This document shows, in pieces, positions 1 to 11,089 of a DNA stretch of 64,000 nt. The position numbers and the translations under genes are program-made. Below the pieces are notes generated by a model, which was not told where the DNA came from, did not search any database, and saw nothing but the letters and a program-made list of their open reading frames with translations. The stretch comes from Ailurus styani (taxonomy: Eukaryota > Chordata > Mammalia > Carnivora > Ailuridae). The stretch spans positions 8,138,979 through 8,202,978 of the forward strand of contig LNAC01000018.1 of assembly GCA_002007465.1 (NCBI GenBank), in the 5' to 3' direction. The stretch's first letter is position 1; the number at the start of each line of letters is the position of its first letter.

Positions 1-214
1 AGCTTTCAGCAAACATGTAATGAATGCGGATGTAATACATAGTTTTATGATTAGTACAAGAAAGCAGGTAGCATATGGAATCATGTGGTCCTTTCTCCAT
101 CCAACCCTCTACCAGGCTAAAGGATATATGAAGACAAGAGATTTTCTCTTAGATGGGAAGTAACTGTATGATTAAGAATGCAATTTGTTCTCTCTGTTCA
201 ATTAATTCACTTAA

Positions 215-560
215 AAACTATTTATCAAGCCTCTACCATGTTCCAGGCAGGCTGTGTGCTAGGTGCTAAAATGTGATTATAACTTGCTCTGCTCTCTGGG
301 AGATCACAGTCTGGAAGAAGAGACAGACAAGTACAGGAGGTTTGCAGTGTGGCACAACAGGGGTCAGCTCCGTATGGGCAGATGGGGCTGTTGGGAGGCA
401 GGGAAGACTGTCAGAAAAAGCATTCTAAGGAAAGGAAATATCTGAGTTTTGTTGAAAAGGCTAAATAGAAATGTGCGAGGCAAGAAGAAGGCAGAGAGTG
501 CTGTCTAGGCAGAGGCTGGGATGAGCTAAGAGCAGTGTGGGAGGCCTGTGAATGGCTTAT
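215..560 (-). repeat. L2-like LINE relic
   Basis: The stretch reads like the reverse complement of an L2 3' end: a 'catgttccaggcaggctgtg' type segment, then 'gctctctgggagatcacagt' and 'gagacagacaag', and later 'ctgtctaggcagaggctggg'. These follow the usual L2 order (size-of-category sentence, 'amount-of-stock' segment, fusion-prone tail). It is old and diverged and may run on towards 860. Family assignment is from memory. Confidence 0.5.
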
Positions 561-870
561 CACTGGGGCATTATTGAAGTGTCAGGGACAATGGTGAGGA
601 ATGGCGGGGCAGAGAGAAGAAAAAGACCCAGGGGGACCACCGCCCCCCCCCCCCATGGCCCATCCTCAGGTCTTGCTTTTTCTCCTGCAGCCATTCGGAG
701 CAAGTGGAGGGCTACAGCAGAGGAGAGGCATGGCCCCAAGCAGCTGTAAAGACATAGATAGGAGCAGGATGGGGCCGCAGGCTCAGAGTCCAAGCCTGCT
801 GAAACAGTCCAGAAGAGAGAGGTTGAAGGGGGAGAGAGGAGAGAGATGTGACAGGTGCATTTGTGCCACA

Positions 871-1097
871 AAAATGAGGACAAGGGAGGGCGCCTGGGTG
901 GCTCAGTGGGTTAAAGCCGCTGCCTTCGGCTCAGGTCATGATCCCAGGGTCCTGGGATCGAGGCCCACATCGGGCTCTCTGCTCAGCGGGGAGCCTGCTT
1001 CCTCCTCTCTCCTCTCTCTCTGCCTGCCTCTCTGCCTACTTGTAATCTCTCTCTCTGTGNAAAAAAAAAAAAAAAAAAAAAAATGAGGACAAGGGAG
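871..1097 (+). mobile_element. Young CAN SINE with 18-bp target-site duplication
   Basis: The SINE body spans 889-1079. It starts GGCGCCTGGGTGGCTCAGTG, has the tRNA-Lys-derived head, the middle 'ggctcaggtcatgatccca' and a CT-rich tail, and ends in poly(A). A perfect 18-bp direct repeat AAAATGAGGACAAGGGAG flanks it at 871-888 and 1080-1097, which marks an L1-driven insertion. The copy is close to the young mustelid form, so it may be recent. One N at 1060 sits between the CT tract and the poly(A), where the usual AAATAAATAAAATCT tail is missing; this is probably an assembly problem rather than a real deletion. Confidence 0.95.
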
Positions 1098-2539
1098 ACA
1101 GACAGTAATCCTGTAAAATTCCTCTGTGTCCCTCCATCCCTCTATTGCAAGAAACAGTGTTTGATGCATTATAGGCTGTTAATAAATGTGGAAACGAGCG
1201 ACTAACCCCAAGTAGTGATGTAATTCCTCTAATTGGTTAAAACTAAAAAACAAACAAACAAAACCCCAAATAGCTGGGTCTGGAAAGTATGGGTGGAACA
1301 GTATTAGCAAATTTACACAAGACATCTGTCACTTGCAGACTCTAAAGGAATTAGGACCAGGCACAATTTGATTAACTGAGATCCAACTGGCAAATTGATC
1401 GTATATGGCCTTGAATGATACCTTCGAATTATCCAAGGCCTAATTTTCCTATCTGTCTTTATGAAGGAGGCTATGGTATTTTTCAAACAGACATGTTGTG
1501 AAGATCAAGGCAAAATATTTTGCCACCTATAAGGACCATAAAATGTTACTGTTGATTAAGGATTTCTCAGGTTCATAAATTGGGCACTGATCAACAGGAC
1601 TGATCTTGGAAAGTCAACCAGCTGCCAACAAAGCTTTTTCTTTGTCCTGCCCTGGCTGGTCCTCTAGGAGAGACCGGTGCCCTAGAAGCCAATATATGCC
1701 ACCTTCTTCCTTCTCTACTCTGGTGCTCTCATTTCTGCGTTTGCTTTCCTTCCTGCACCTGCCATAGGCTCTCCTTGCCTGGTGCCCGCTTCATGGTGGC
1801 ACCCGAGATGATGTCACCCCTTGTCCTGCTCAAACACCAACCCCTTTTGGATGAACAAGTATGGCCGTGAGCCTCTCAGCAGCAGCAGGTCAGTACTGTC
1901 AGCTGGAGAGGTGCTGCCAGTACTGAGTAGGTGGCAGGATCCCGGTGGTAGAGTGTGGCCCAGCGTGGGGGTGGGTAGAAGGCAGGTGCACGAAGGGTTC
2001 CCCTGCACATAGGCATCCTGAGTTAGAAGAATATGTGTGTGTGAGTATGTCTGTGGTGGGGAGTGGGAAATACTCAAAAACTATGCCATCGTGACAGAGC
2101 AAATGAAACCAGCAGAAGTGTAGATGGTGTGTGGATTTCTGCAGCCCTTTCCCTTCTGTTCCATCACATAGTCCTGATGATATCTAGGTGAGGTGGGGGT
2201 GTTACTCCTATTTGTCCAAAATAGAAACTGTGGTTCACAACGGCTTGCCCAAGCTGCCCTAACTGGTGGCTGGAAGGCTGTGAGCCCAGAAGGATCTTTC
2301 TGACCCCTTGTGCTTTTATTTCTTTGCTGTGTTTGGCAGGTGAACATGGATGCGGTACTAGTTTTTGTAGCAGGCTACATTTGGTAGGAATATATGAAGA
2401 ACACTTGAAAAAGTTAACATTCTTTCTGACATGAAAGTCAGAAAGTTAGTATAGAAACTTAAAACACAGAAAAATCTAAAGACAAATAATAAATCATTGA
2501 GGATCTTGCCATTCAGGGACATACACTATTAGCATTTAC
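1098..2539. other. Unique or unassigned intergenic DNA
   Basis: I recognise no gene, RNA or clear repeat here. The 1240-1265 part is a short A-rich tract with CAAA units. The 2040-2350 part has a weak MIR flavour but not enough to call. The reading frames in this stretch are short and overlap on both strands without any protein family I know. Confidence 0.6.
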
Positions 2540-2790
2540 TGCATTTCCTGTAGTCTTTCTTCTGTGATTATTTTATGTATAGTGGAGATTGCAATTTACA
2601 TGCAATTATTTCTACTTTCCACTTAACCTTATACCACAAGCATTTTCCCGTATCATTAAAACCCTTATAACTATGATTTTTATTGGCTTTATAATATTCC
2701 TTCATATGTCTATGCCCTAATTGACAAAAACATTCCCTAGGCATTGGTCACTTAATTTAGGGACCAGTTACTGTTTGATTCATTCCTCAG
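2540..2790 (-). repeat. Old L1M fragment
   Basis: Antisense L1-like text: 'taaccttataccacaagcat', 'tttataatattccttcat' and 'cattggtcacttaatttagg' resemble the decayed reverse complement of the L1M 3' ORF2 and tail region. It is short and diverged, so confidence is moderate. Confidence 0.45.
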
Positions 2791-2869
2791 GTCTCTTGAA
2801 CACCAAAGCAGCATCCCAACCAACACTGTTTTTCAGAAGTTTGACTTCCTTCAGAGATTCTCAATCTTT

Positions 2870-3300
2870 TGGGTTGAAACAGTTTGTCTCTTAAGAAGCC
2901 AGCCACTTATTTATTTAAAACACAATAAATGTATCCTCCAATGAGAATGTAAGTGCTACACTGGATGGAGGGAGGTGACATGAAAGTCCCTACTCCTGAG
3001 GAGCTTGCTGTGTTCCACGGCCAAGAAAAACCCCAACACACGAAGCAAGCGATGCAAGGCCGATGCTCGTTGCCAGCTGTGGTGCTCACTGACCGCCACA
3101 CTGCCCACCCAGTAGGTATGCGGGGACAGAGCCATGGCTATCCAAATAGCATGTGGCTTTCTTACTCTCTCTCATGTTTCCTTTCACAAACAGGTCTCGA
3201 CCTCATGGGTTTGCTCCCCAAGAGTGAGTTAGGTGTTCAGTGATTCAGTTGCACCTGGCAACTTCTGTGAAGTTTGTGCTTGTGTGCGGAATAACCCGGG
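2870..3300. other. Unique or unassigned DNA
   Basis: No repeat or gene recognised. A 96-codon frame starts at 2953 but shows no family signature, no conserved motif and no supporting context. Confidence 0.5.
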
Positions 3301-3489
3301 CATAGATATCAATGACAGCTAATATGTATGGAGTGTTTTGTGTGTCTCAAGCCCTAAGAAGTGCTACAGAAGAATCTCTGTATCCCCCTTATGCACGAAC
3401 GCAGTGTATCATAGGGGCCAAACACCCAACAGCTAGGGTCAAGCTTTTGGCTCACAGTGTCATTGTAGACAAAATATTTTACCTACTTG

Positions 3490-3615
3490 TGTTTCTGTTT
3501 CCTTCACTGTAGAATGGAGAGAGAAAAATGTCTACCTTATAGGGTTGTTGGAAAAATTAGCTAAGTTAAGAGAGGTAAAGCATTTAGCCTAGTGGCTGAT
3601 GCATAGTAAGTATGT
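3490..3615 (-). repeat. MIR SINE, minus orientation
   Basis: Reads as the reverse complement of MIR: 'actgtagaatggagagag', 'tctaccttatagggttgttg', 'aaagcatttagcctagtg' and 'gcatagtaagta' follow the typical antisense MIR order. Confidence 0.7.
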
Positions 3616-3624
3616 GACAAAGGT

Positions 3625-3810
3625 GAACTCTTACTACTTAAACCTCCCAAGAAATGTCCCGGTAGGTTCTGTTTTTATTTCTATTTCATGGAGGCTGAAA
3701 TCAAGGTACAGAGAGGTTAGGTGCCTTGCCCAGGGTCACACAGACAGAGTGGGAATCCTGACAACTGGACTCTAGAAACCACACTCTAATCACCATGCTT
3801 TAATACCCTG
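3625..3810 (+). repeat. MIR SINE, plus orientation
   Basis: Carries the MIR core and tail in order: 'gaggctgaaatcaaggtaca', 'gagaggttaggtgccttgcc', 'cagggtcacacagacagag' and 'actggactctagaaacc'. It lies just downstream of a second MIR in the opposite orientation. Confidence 0.75.
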
Positions 3811-4014
3811 AAGGAATTTCAGGAAAGGAGAGCCCTGTAGAGCTCTCCAAAGCAGAGCTCTAACTTTTGTATGTGGTCAGCGTTTCAAAGTGAGCAGAGC
3901 CTGCAAAGGGAAGAGACAGCTATAGATGCTCATTTGCCAGGGACTCAGACAGTGTTTAAAAGAATCCTAACAGCTGCTGGGAATTAGGGAAGCCAGCTGT
4001 TCTTAGAAGGGGAA

Positions 4015-4051
4015 GGGGGTATAGCTCAGGGGCAGAGCATTTGACTGCAGA
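4015..4051 (+). tRNA. tRNA-Cys(GCA) 5' half (fragment)
   Basis: The 37 bases starting GGGGGTATAGCTCAG and ending GACTGCAGA match the 5' half of mammalian tRNA-Cys(GCA) (as recalled) at all but two positions, both in the D loop (CAGTGGTAG in the tRNA, CAGGGGCAG here). The A box is intact and the GCA anticodon is present. The 3' half (variable arm, T arm with B box, acceptor strand) is not recognisable after 4051, so this is a fragment and not an expressed gene. CAN SINEs derive from tRNA-Lys, so it is not part of one. Confidence 0.7.
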
Positions 4052-4289
4052 AGGGGAGCTGGTTGGGAAACGTAAAATATTTCTGGCAGCAGGTGGCTCC
4101 TGCTGGCTCCTGGGCTGATGATGCAGTAGGTGCAGATGATTCAGATTTGGCGAAAGCAAGCACTGTCCCTGCCTTGGGGTCCTGTGCCGATTCTCAGTGG
4201 GGATGTTAGTCTGGGATTCACAGGGAACTTGATTTGTTTGAGTCTTTTTTTTTTTTTTTTTTAATCTCTAAGTTGCATTATATCCTCCA

Positions 4290-6330
4290 TGGTTTCGGCC
4301 TCCTCTTTTCCTCTCCACTGTTAGGAATATGGTGTGGCATCTATTTATCTGTTTACTTTGATAGGACCCAGATGATACCATACCAACCTTAAGGTTCTCG
4401 ACTTGCTCTTTTCACTCTGTTGATGTCAATACAGATCTCTCTGGTCTCTTCATTTTAACTGCTGCCTTATAGGTCATCCTGTGAATTCTCTGTGATATGT
4501 CCATTTCCTTACCGATGGACATTTCTATTTTGTGGATATTGGCCATTTCAAATAATATTGCAATAGTGAGCATTTTTGTACCATTCTTGTAAAATGGGTG
4601 AGGATTTCTGGTTTGGGTATCAAGCTATCATATAAAGTGAATAGCATAATTTTTCATTTCCACCCCAATTGCCTGAAACTGTTTGGATAATATAAGGATT
4701 ATATGTGACATTTTGGTTTTGTTTTTGTTTTTTCTTTGAGGGTTTGATAAAACTCACTTGTAAGCCATTTGAATGGGTTTTCTTTTGGAGGAATGATGAT
4801 ATTGGAAGACATTTGACTAGAAATGGAATTGCTGAACTAGAAGATAGGTACATTTTTAACTGCTAAATTGCTTTCCTGAATGATTGTACTGATTTGTATG
4901 TCTACCAGGATTCTATGAGAGTTACTGTTTTCTCACATTCTCCCCAGTGTTTGGTATTATTTAACTTACATTACGATACCTTGTAGTTTTAAATTTGCCA
5001 CTAACAGATTATTAGGGACTTTATGTTTCCTCCCTTTATGAATTGCTTCTCCATGTATTTGATTATTTTTCTAGTGGTGTATTTATCTTTTCCTTAATGA
5101 TTTTAGGAATACTTTACATGACCTGATTTCAAATGCATATAGCCAGCTTTACCTCAAGTTCATAAATATATTCTTCTGGATTTTATTATAATAATTTATA
5201 AATGTTTGCTTTTTTATATAGACATTTAATTTGTCTGGAATTTATTTTTGTGTACAGTATGAGCCAGGAATTCAGTTTCATTTTTGTCATGTGGAAAACC
5301 AATTATTGAGTAGCAATTCAACTTATTTAATGGTTATTGGTTTAGTCAGACGTTTTATTTTGTGTTTGTGTGTGTGTGTGTCTGTGTCTGTGAAAAAAAA
5401 CACATATTTTGATGTGTACCCACATCTGTGTCTCTCTCTATTTCAAGCTAGCTATAATTTTCCATGTCACATAATTTTTTGAATTTTTAGGAATTGTCTT
5501 TTTTCATAGGATGCTCTCATATAGGCATAGTTCATCACTTTTTCTTTCTATGGTCATTGGGCAGACTTGCTTTAAGTTTTTCTTTCCTCCTAGCCATTGA
5601 AAAAGCAGCTTTTAGTTTTATAGATCATTAATACATTTCTCTGTGAATTTTACCGCCTATCTTTTAAAATTTCATTCTATTTTCTTTGGGTTTAATCTGT
5701 TTTCCTTTCTCCTACTTCTTGAATTGAATGTTTAACTCATTTATTTTCAATATTTTATACATGAATTTAAGAGTATAAATTTCTTTATAATGCTATGCTT
5801 TCATAGACTCCCATAAATTTGATACATAGTGCTGTCATTGTTATTCTTTTGCAAATATTTCATAACCTCTATTATGAGTTTTTTTTCTTTAACTCATTGG
5901 CTACCTGGAAGTGATTTTTACTTTCTAAATTTATGCTTTTTTTTCTTTTTCTGTTTTATTTTTATTCTAATTACTTTGTAGTCATATAGTGAATTATGAC
6001 GTAGATTCTATGGAATTTCTGGAAACAATCTTCGTGACCTGGTAGGTCTGTGCCTGTTCTGTGTGTGTGAAAAGAAGGCATATTTTCTGCTTGTTGGGTC
6101 ACAGGGCACTATGATTTATTGTTAGACCAAGATTGATATGAGTGCTGTTCATATCTATTTGCTAATTTTTGGTTTGCTTGATCTCTTACTAAGCGATGTG
6201 TGAAAAAAAAATTCCCACTAGCTATGTTGATTTGTCAACTTATCAGTGCAATTCTGTCACTTTTTGCTTTATGTGAGAAGATACTGTTGGGCACTCACAA
6301 ATCAGTGATGGCTATATTTTCTTGGTGGGT
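4290..6330 (-). repeat. Old L1M ORF2 relic
   Basis: AT-rich sequence matching decayed antisense L1M ORF2 in the right order: 'attgcaatagtgagcatttt' near 4560, 'gtatgtctaccaggattct' near 4900, then the reverse-transcriptase-side text 'ctcattggctacctggaag' near 5900, 'ggtaggtctgtgcctgttc' near 6040 and 'gctatgttgatttgtcaac' near 6220. The reading frames are destroyed. A run of about 18 Ts sits just upstream at 4245-4262. Boundaries are approximate and more than one old L1 may be merged here. Confidence 0.55.
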
Positions 6331-6369
6331 TTTTTTGTGTGTGTGTAATGGAGGGTGTAGTTAGCACTC

Positions 6370-6930
6370 TATATCCTTGCTGTTAGGTTGGGCCATCTGA
6401 GTGGTCCTGAAGAATGTACTATGAGAAGTGAAATGTGTCATATCTGGAATGCTGCCTTCATTTCTCTCTTCCCTGACTATGATAATCTCAGAGGCCGTAT
6501 GTCCCAGATGACATTGCTACAATGTGGAGGTGGGCCTCCTCACCTAGAGTAGACTTTCTCTATTAAGCCCCTGGGATTTCAGAGGTTTGTCAGTCATAGC
6601 AGCTAGTGGTAATTATCCTGAAATACACTGTTGTCATTATGCTTTTGCCATAAATTCTATTTCCTGTTTTGTTAGTATTTTCCAAATATATATATTTATA
6701 TATATATATAAATTCATTTACTTAGTAGATTTAATTTTATGTGTTGTGATTACTGATATCTTGGGTTTTTTTCCTACCATCTTATTTTGTGTTTTGTATT
6801 TGACAATCTTTTTCTTTGTTTCTCTCCACACCTCTTCTTGCTTTCTATTGGATTGCTTTAGTTTTCTCTCTTTTCTTTGTTTTTATTTCTTGGTACTTCT
6901 AAAAATTTATTATGTTATCTTTTAAATATA
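6370..6930. other. Unassigned AT-rich DNA with a short (TA)n tract
   Basis: 6380-6560 looks like an old interspersed repeat I could not name ('ggtgggcctcctcacctaga'). 6685-6710 holds a short TATA-rich tract. The 112-codon frame at 6587-6925 is strongly hydrophobic only because the DNA is T-rich; I see no protein family. Confidence 0.45.
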
Positions 6931-8837
6931 TTTTTATTTCTAAATTTTCATTTGCTAGTAATTATAGGTTGCAAAAATACTCTAAGTAATTCCAGCATAT
7001 CTTTCTTCGTTCCCCAAATAATCACAGTAAAATGATCAAAACCAGGAAATTAACATTGGTACAATACTAATCACTAATCGACCTTGTTTACATTTTTTCA
7101 GTTGTCCCTATAATGTCCTTTTCTAGGACCAATTCAGAATCACTCATTGCATTTAGTTATCATAGCTCTTTAGTCTCCCCAATGGAGGACAGTTCTTCAC
7201 TTCTATATCTGTCATGACCTTGACATTTTGAAGAGTACTAGCCAAATAAGTTTTGTAGAATGATCATCACTTTGGGTTAGTTTGATATTTCTTCATAGTT
7301 AAATTCAGATTATGTATTTTTGGCAAATACACCACAAACATGATGTTGAGCTTTTCATACTACAACATGATACCAATTTGTTTAATTACTGGTGATGTTA
7401 ACATTGATCACCTATGGTGATGTCTGTCTGTCTTTTCTATTATAAAGTCACCATTTTTCCTTTTGCATTTGAGAAATACTTTCGGCGGGGATATTTTGAG
7501 GAATGCAAACATCCTGATTCTTATCATACACTCATTCAGTTTTAGTATCCATTGATTATTCTTGCCTGTCATATTTGGTATTATTATGTTTGCAAAATGG
7601 TGATTTTTCTATTTCCATCACTTCATTTCTTTTATATTTATTGCTTGAAATATACTATGAGGAAGAGCTGTACCTTTTGCATATGTACTTATTCAGTTAT
7701 TAAATTCCTATCTTTATGTCCTTACTTTTCCCCCCATATGGGTCACAATCCATTACTATCATTATTTATATTATTGCTCACAACCTCTCAGATTTGCCAT
7801 TGGGAGTTTCTTCCAGTTGGCTTTATGTCCTGTGACAAACCTCCATTATTTTTGTGATAATGTCCTTACTTTCTGGCAGCACAAGATGCTCCAGGTTCAC
7901 CTTTTCTTATTCCTTTGCCAGCCCTGAAGTCTGCCATTTCTTCAGGGATTTCTGGTTCTGTTTTTTGGAGACTGTATTTTGAAATCAAGATCTGGCTGGT
8001 AGGTGGGCACCTTGCTACTCTGGTGTCATTGCTTCTAAGTACTTTTAGTAGATAAAACTGGGAAATCATTCCTTATAAGTTCAAAGAATCTTCTTTCTTA
8101 CAGTTGCGTAGTATTCCAATGTGTGGATGTACATCATTCGTTTAACTAATCTCCTGTATGTGGGTATTTTGGTTGTTCTCAGTATTTTGCAATTATAAAC
8201 AGTGCTGCAATGAATAATCTCTTATGGGTGTATTTTTGTGTTGTTGGGTGTATACCGTCAGGGTGAATTCCTAAGAGTGAAATTGTTGCATCAAAAGGCA
8301 GTTTCCATTTTCACAGTGGTGTTTGAGAGTGATTGCTTCCTGTTTCAGTATGGCTTTATCAGTAGAAAGCATAGTCTTACTTTTAAACTTTCATTAATAT
8401 GGTAGGTGAGAAAAGGTATCTTATTTTTTAAATTTGCATTTATCTAGTTATGAATGAGTTCAATATCTTTTTTTGTATTTGGGGGCTATATTTATATCTT
8501 TTTCTTTTTGTTAAGTTGTCTGTTCATGTGTTTTCCCCATTTTTCTATTGGAATTTTGGTGTTTTGTCTATTTCCATGAGTTCTATATATATTAGTGATG
8601 TTAGCCCTTTGTGATATCAGCTGTAAGTAGTAGTAGTCGGTTTTCTTTTGACTTTATGGTTTTTCTTTTCTATAAACAATTAAGAAAATTTTAAAAATAA
8701 ATATTTTTATAAACAAATTTCATGGAAAAATTTATCAGTCTTTTCTTTTGTTATCTTTGGATTTTGAGTCATCATTAGAATGCCTTTCCTTACACTGAGG
8801 TTAAAATGAAATTCACATTCATATTTTCTTTAGTATT

Positions 8838-9044
8838 TACATGGTTCCATTTTCTTTTTCTTTCTTTCTTTTATTTTGGGGGGGGGGCAGAGGGAGACAG
8901 AGGGAGAGAATCTTAAGCAGGCTCCACACTCAGCCCAGAACCCTACATGGGGCTCGATCTCACAACCCTGAGATCATGACCTGTGCCAAAATCAAGAATC
9001 AGACACTTAACCAGCTGAGTCACCCCTACGTGGTTCCATTTTCT
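8838..9044 (-). mobile_element. CAN SINE in an old L1, 18-bp target-site duplication
   Basis: The antisense SINE body is 8856-9026: poly(T)/(TTTC) tail side, 'cagagggagagaatcttaag', 'cctgagatcatgacctgtgc', 'ttaaccagctgagtcaccc'. It is flanked by TACATGGTTCCATTTTCT (8838-8855) and the same word with one change (9027-9044). It is an older subfamily than the copy at 889. The tail has become a (TTTC)n run next to ten Gs. Confidence 0.9.
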
Positions 9045-9373
9045 AATTTAAGTTCCTAATTCATTTGGAATTTATTTTGTCTATTATATGAGCCATTGAT
9101 TTAATTTTACCTTGTTCTAAATGGCTACCCAGTTCCCACTGGCACCATTTATTCAAAAGTTCATCTTTGGCTCTTTTATTTCAGATACCTCAATTTATCA
9201 TATTTTAAGATTCCACATGTATTTGGATTCATTCCTGGGCTTTCTATTCTATTTGGGCAGTCTGTTTTTCTGTTCATGGACCAGTACCACACTGGTTTAA
9301 TTATAGGGGCTTTACATTATGTTTTAATGTCTGTCTGGTAGAGTTAGTTCCCCCTTATAGTTTTGTACTTTTC

Positions 9374-9500
9374 ATTTTCTTCTCCTCCTCCTCCTCCTAC
9401 CACCGCCCCCACCNNNNNNNNNNNNNNNNNNNNNNNNNNNNNNNNNNNNNNNNNNNNNNNNNNNCTCCTCCTCTCCTCCTTCTCTCTCTCTCTCTTTAGT
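9374..9500. repeat. CTC-rich low-complexity tract with a 51-N gap
   Basis: (CTC)n from about 9381, a C-rich patch (ACCACCGCCCCCACC), then 51 Ns at 9414-9464, then CTCCTC and (CT)n up to about 9496. The assembly gap lies inside the polypyrimidine repeat, so its true length is unknown. Confidence 0.9.
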
Positions 9501-9899
9501 GTTTTCCTGGCTATCCATGCATGTTTATTTCCTTCTATGAATTTAATATCTACTTGCCTACCTTCCTAAAAATGCTTGTTAGACTTTTATTGAGCTTGCA
9601 TTAATTTCTTAACTAATTAAGGGAGGACTGACAGTTTTCTATGATGTTGAATCATGTTATCCAAGAATGGATTCCTTCCATTTATTTTGTTTGCTTTTGT
9701 GGCTTCCAGGAGTGTTTTAAAATTTTGGTGATATAGAATTTACACATTTCTTACTAAGTTTTTTTCCTAAGTATTTAATCTCTTACTGTTATAAATTTTT
9801 TTTACCATTATTTCCTGTAGCTGGTTATTATGTACATAGAGGGCTATGGGCTTCTGTATTAACATGCAGTTTTAATTTAGTAGACTCTGATCATTCATT

Positions 9900-11030
9900 A
9901 CCTTCACTCTCCTCCTGAACAATATCAGAATTTAAACTTTGCTTTCTTCTCATGCCTTTCATTTTATTTTCCTCCAGTATTTAATATTTTTCTTGATTTC
10001 TTCTCATTCTTGTCGTTATTATTACTATAATAATCCATCAATGCTTATTTAGATTTATCCACAAGTTTTCTATTACGTTTGCTTATCATTACTTGTTGAA
10101 GTCCTTTTTCTTCATTCTGGGTTCACTTTTTTTCTTCCTGAAGTATTCAGTGGGTCCTTCCAAGAGGATCTGTGTGTGGTAAATTCTTTTAGTCTTTATC
10201 TGAAAATGTCATTGTTTAGCATTCTTTTTTTTTTTCAAGATTTTATTTATTCATTAGCAAGAGTACATGAACAGGAGGAAGGAGCACATTGGAGGAGGAA
10301 GGAGGGAGAAAATCTCAAGCCGACTCTGTGTTGAGCGTGGAGCCCAACATGGGGTGCGATGCCATGACCCTGAGATCATGACCTGAGCTGAAATCAAGAG
10401 CTGGACGCTTAACCGACTGAGGCAGCAGGTGCCCCTTCAACATTCATTCTGGAATGCTAGTTTAGCTGGATAGTCTGTTGCATTTTCTCAGAAATTTGTT
10501 GTCATTTATACAAAGTCTTCAGTCAGCCTAACTGCTGCCACTTGTTAATTTCTCTTTTTGTCTCTAGTGGCTTTTATTTTTCTTTATAATGCACTGTTAC
10601 AGTACTATGTGAGGAGGTGTGCATTGTTTTAACTTGTTATTCTGAGGATTTTGTGTGTTCCTACAATATGAGGATTTCTGTCAAGTCTGAAAAATTCTTG
10701 AGTATTATCTCTTTGAATATTGACTCTTCTCCATTCTTTCTGTTTGTCTGTTTTGGATTTCCTAATATATATGTTAGAAATTACTGTATCTCCATGTATC
10801 TAAACTCTTTTTCATATTTTCTGTCTCTTCATGTTACATTCTAAGAGTTTCTTGATATTTACTTTTATAATTCACTTAGTCTCTCAGTGGTTCTATCTAG
10901 TTTTCTGTTCAACCCTTCCACTGGATTTTTTCACTGGCTCTATATTTTTATTTCTAGATTTCGTATTTGATTCTTCAGATCTTTTCTTTTTCCTGTTGCC
11001 CTATTTTTACCATATAATTTCTATACCTGC
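9900..11030 (-). repeat. Old L1M/HAL1-type ORF1-region relic
   Basis: Antisense text fits the decayed ORF1 part of L1M/HAL1 elements: 'tctggaatgctagtttagct' near 10450, 'ttatctctttgaatattgac' near 10705, and 'gtttctgttcaacccttcc'-like text near 10900. It is interrupted by the SINE at 10224-10434. It may belong to the same element as the L1M relic ending near 9860, although the middle part is not clear. No usable frame remains. Confidence 0.45.
10224..10434 (-). mobile_element. CAN SINE, older subfamily
   Basis: Antisense: poly(T) then 'caagattttatttattcatt', 'gagcccaacatggggtgcga', 'cctgagatcatgacctgagc', 'gcttaaccgactgaggca'. Flanks share a short imperfect repeat (TTTAGCATTCTT on the left, TTCAACATTCATT on the right), so the target-site duplication is eroded. 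Diverged from the fresh copies. Confidence 0.85.
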
Positions 11031-11089
11031 TGTTAACTTTTGAACAAGAGGCAGATCAAGGTTTTGTGGGAGCTGACGTTTGTCCATTT

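Larger units (their letters stand above)
6950..9860 (-). repeat. Old L1M element: 3' UTR and ORF2 relic
   Basis: 6950-8080 follows the 3' UTR of an L1M4/L1MC-type element in antisense order ('catgaccttgacattttgaa', 'accacaaacatgatgttgag', 'ccattgggagtttcttccag', 'ctggcagcacaagatgctcc'). 8090-8840 and 9045-9860 continue as antisense ORF2 ('gcgtagtattccaatgtgtg', 'aacagtgctgcaatgaataa', 'atttattcaaaagttcatct', 'gaccagtaccacactggttt'). A CAN SINE (8856-9026) and a CTC-rich low-complexity tract with a gap interrupt it. No intact frame remains. Confidence 0.75.

Noticed and set aside
601..1086. 161-codon plus-strand frame
   Set aside because: It runs through the SINE and across the N into poly(A), giving a lysine tail. 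No family signature; it is an artefact of repeat sequence.
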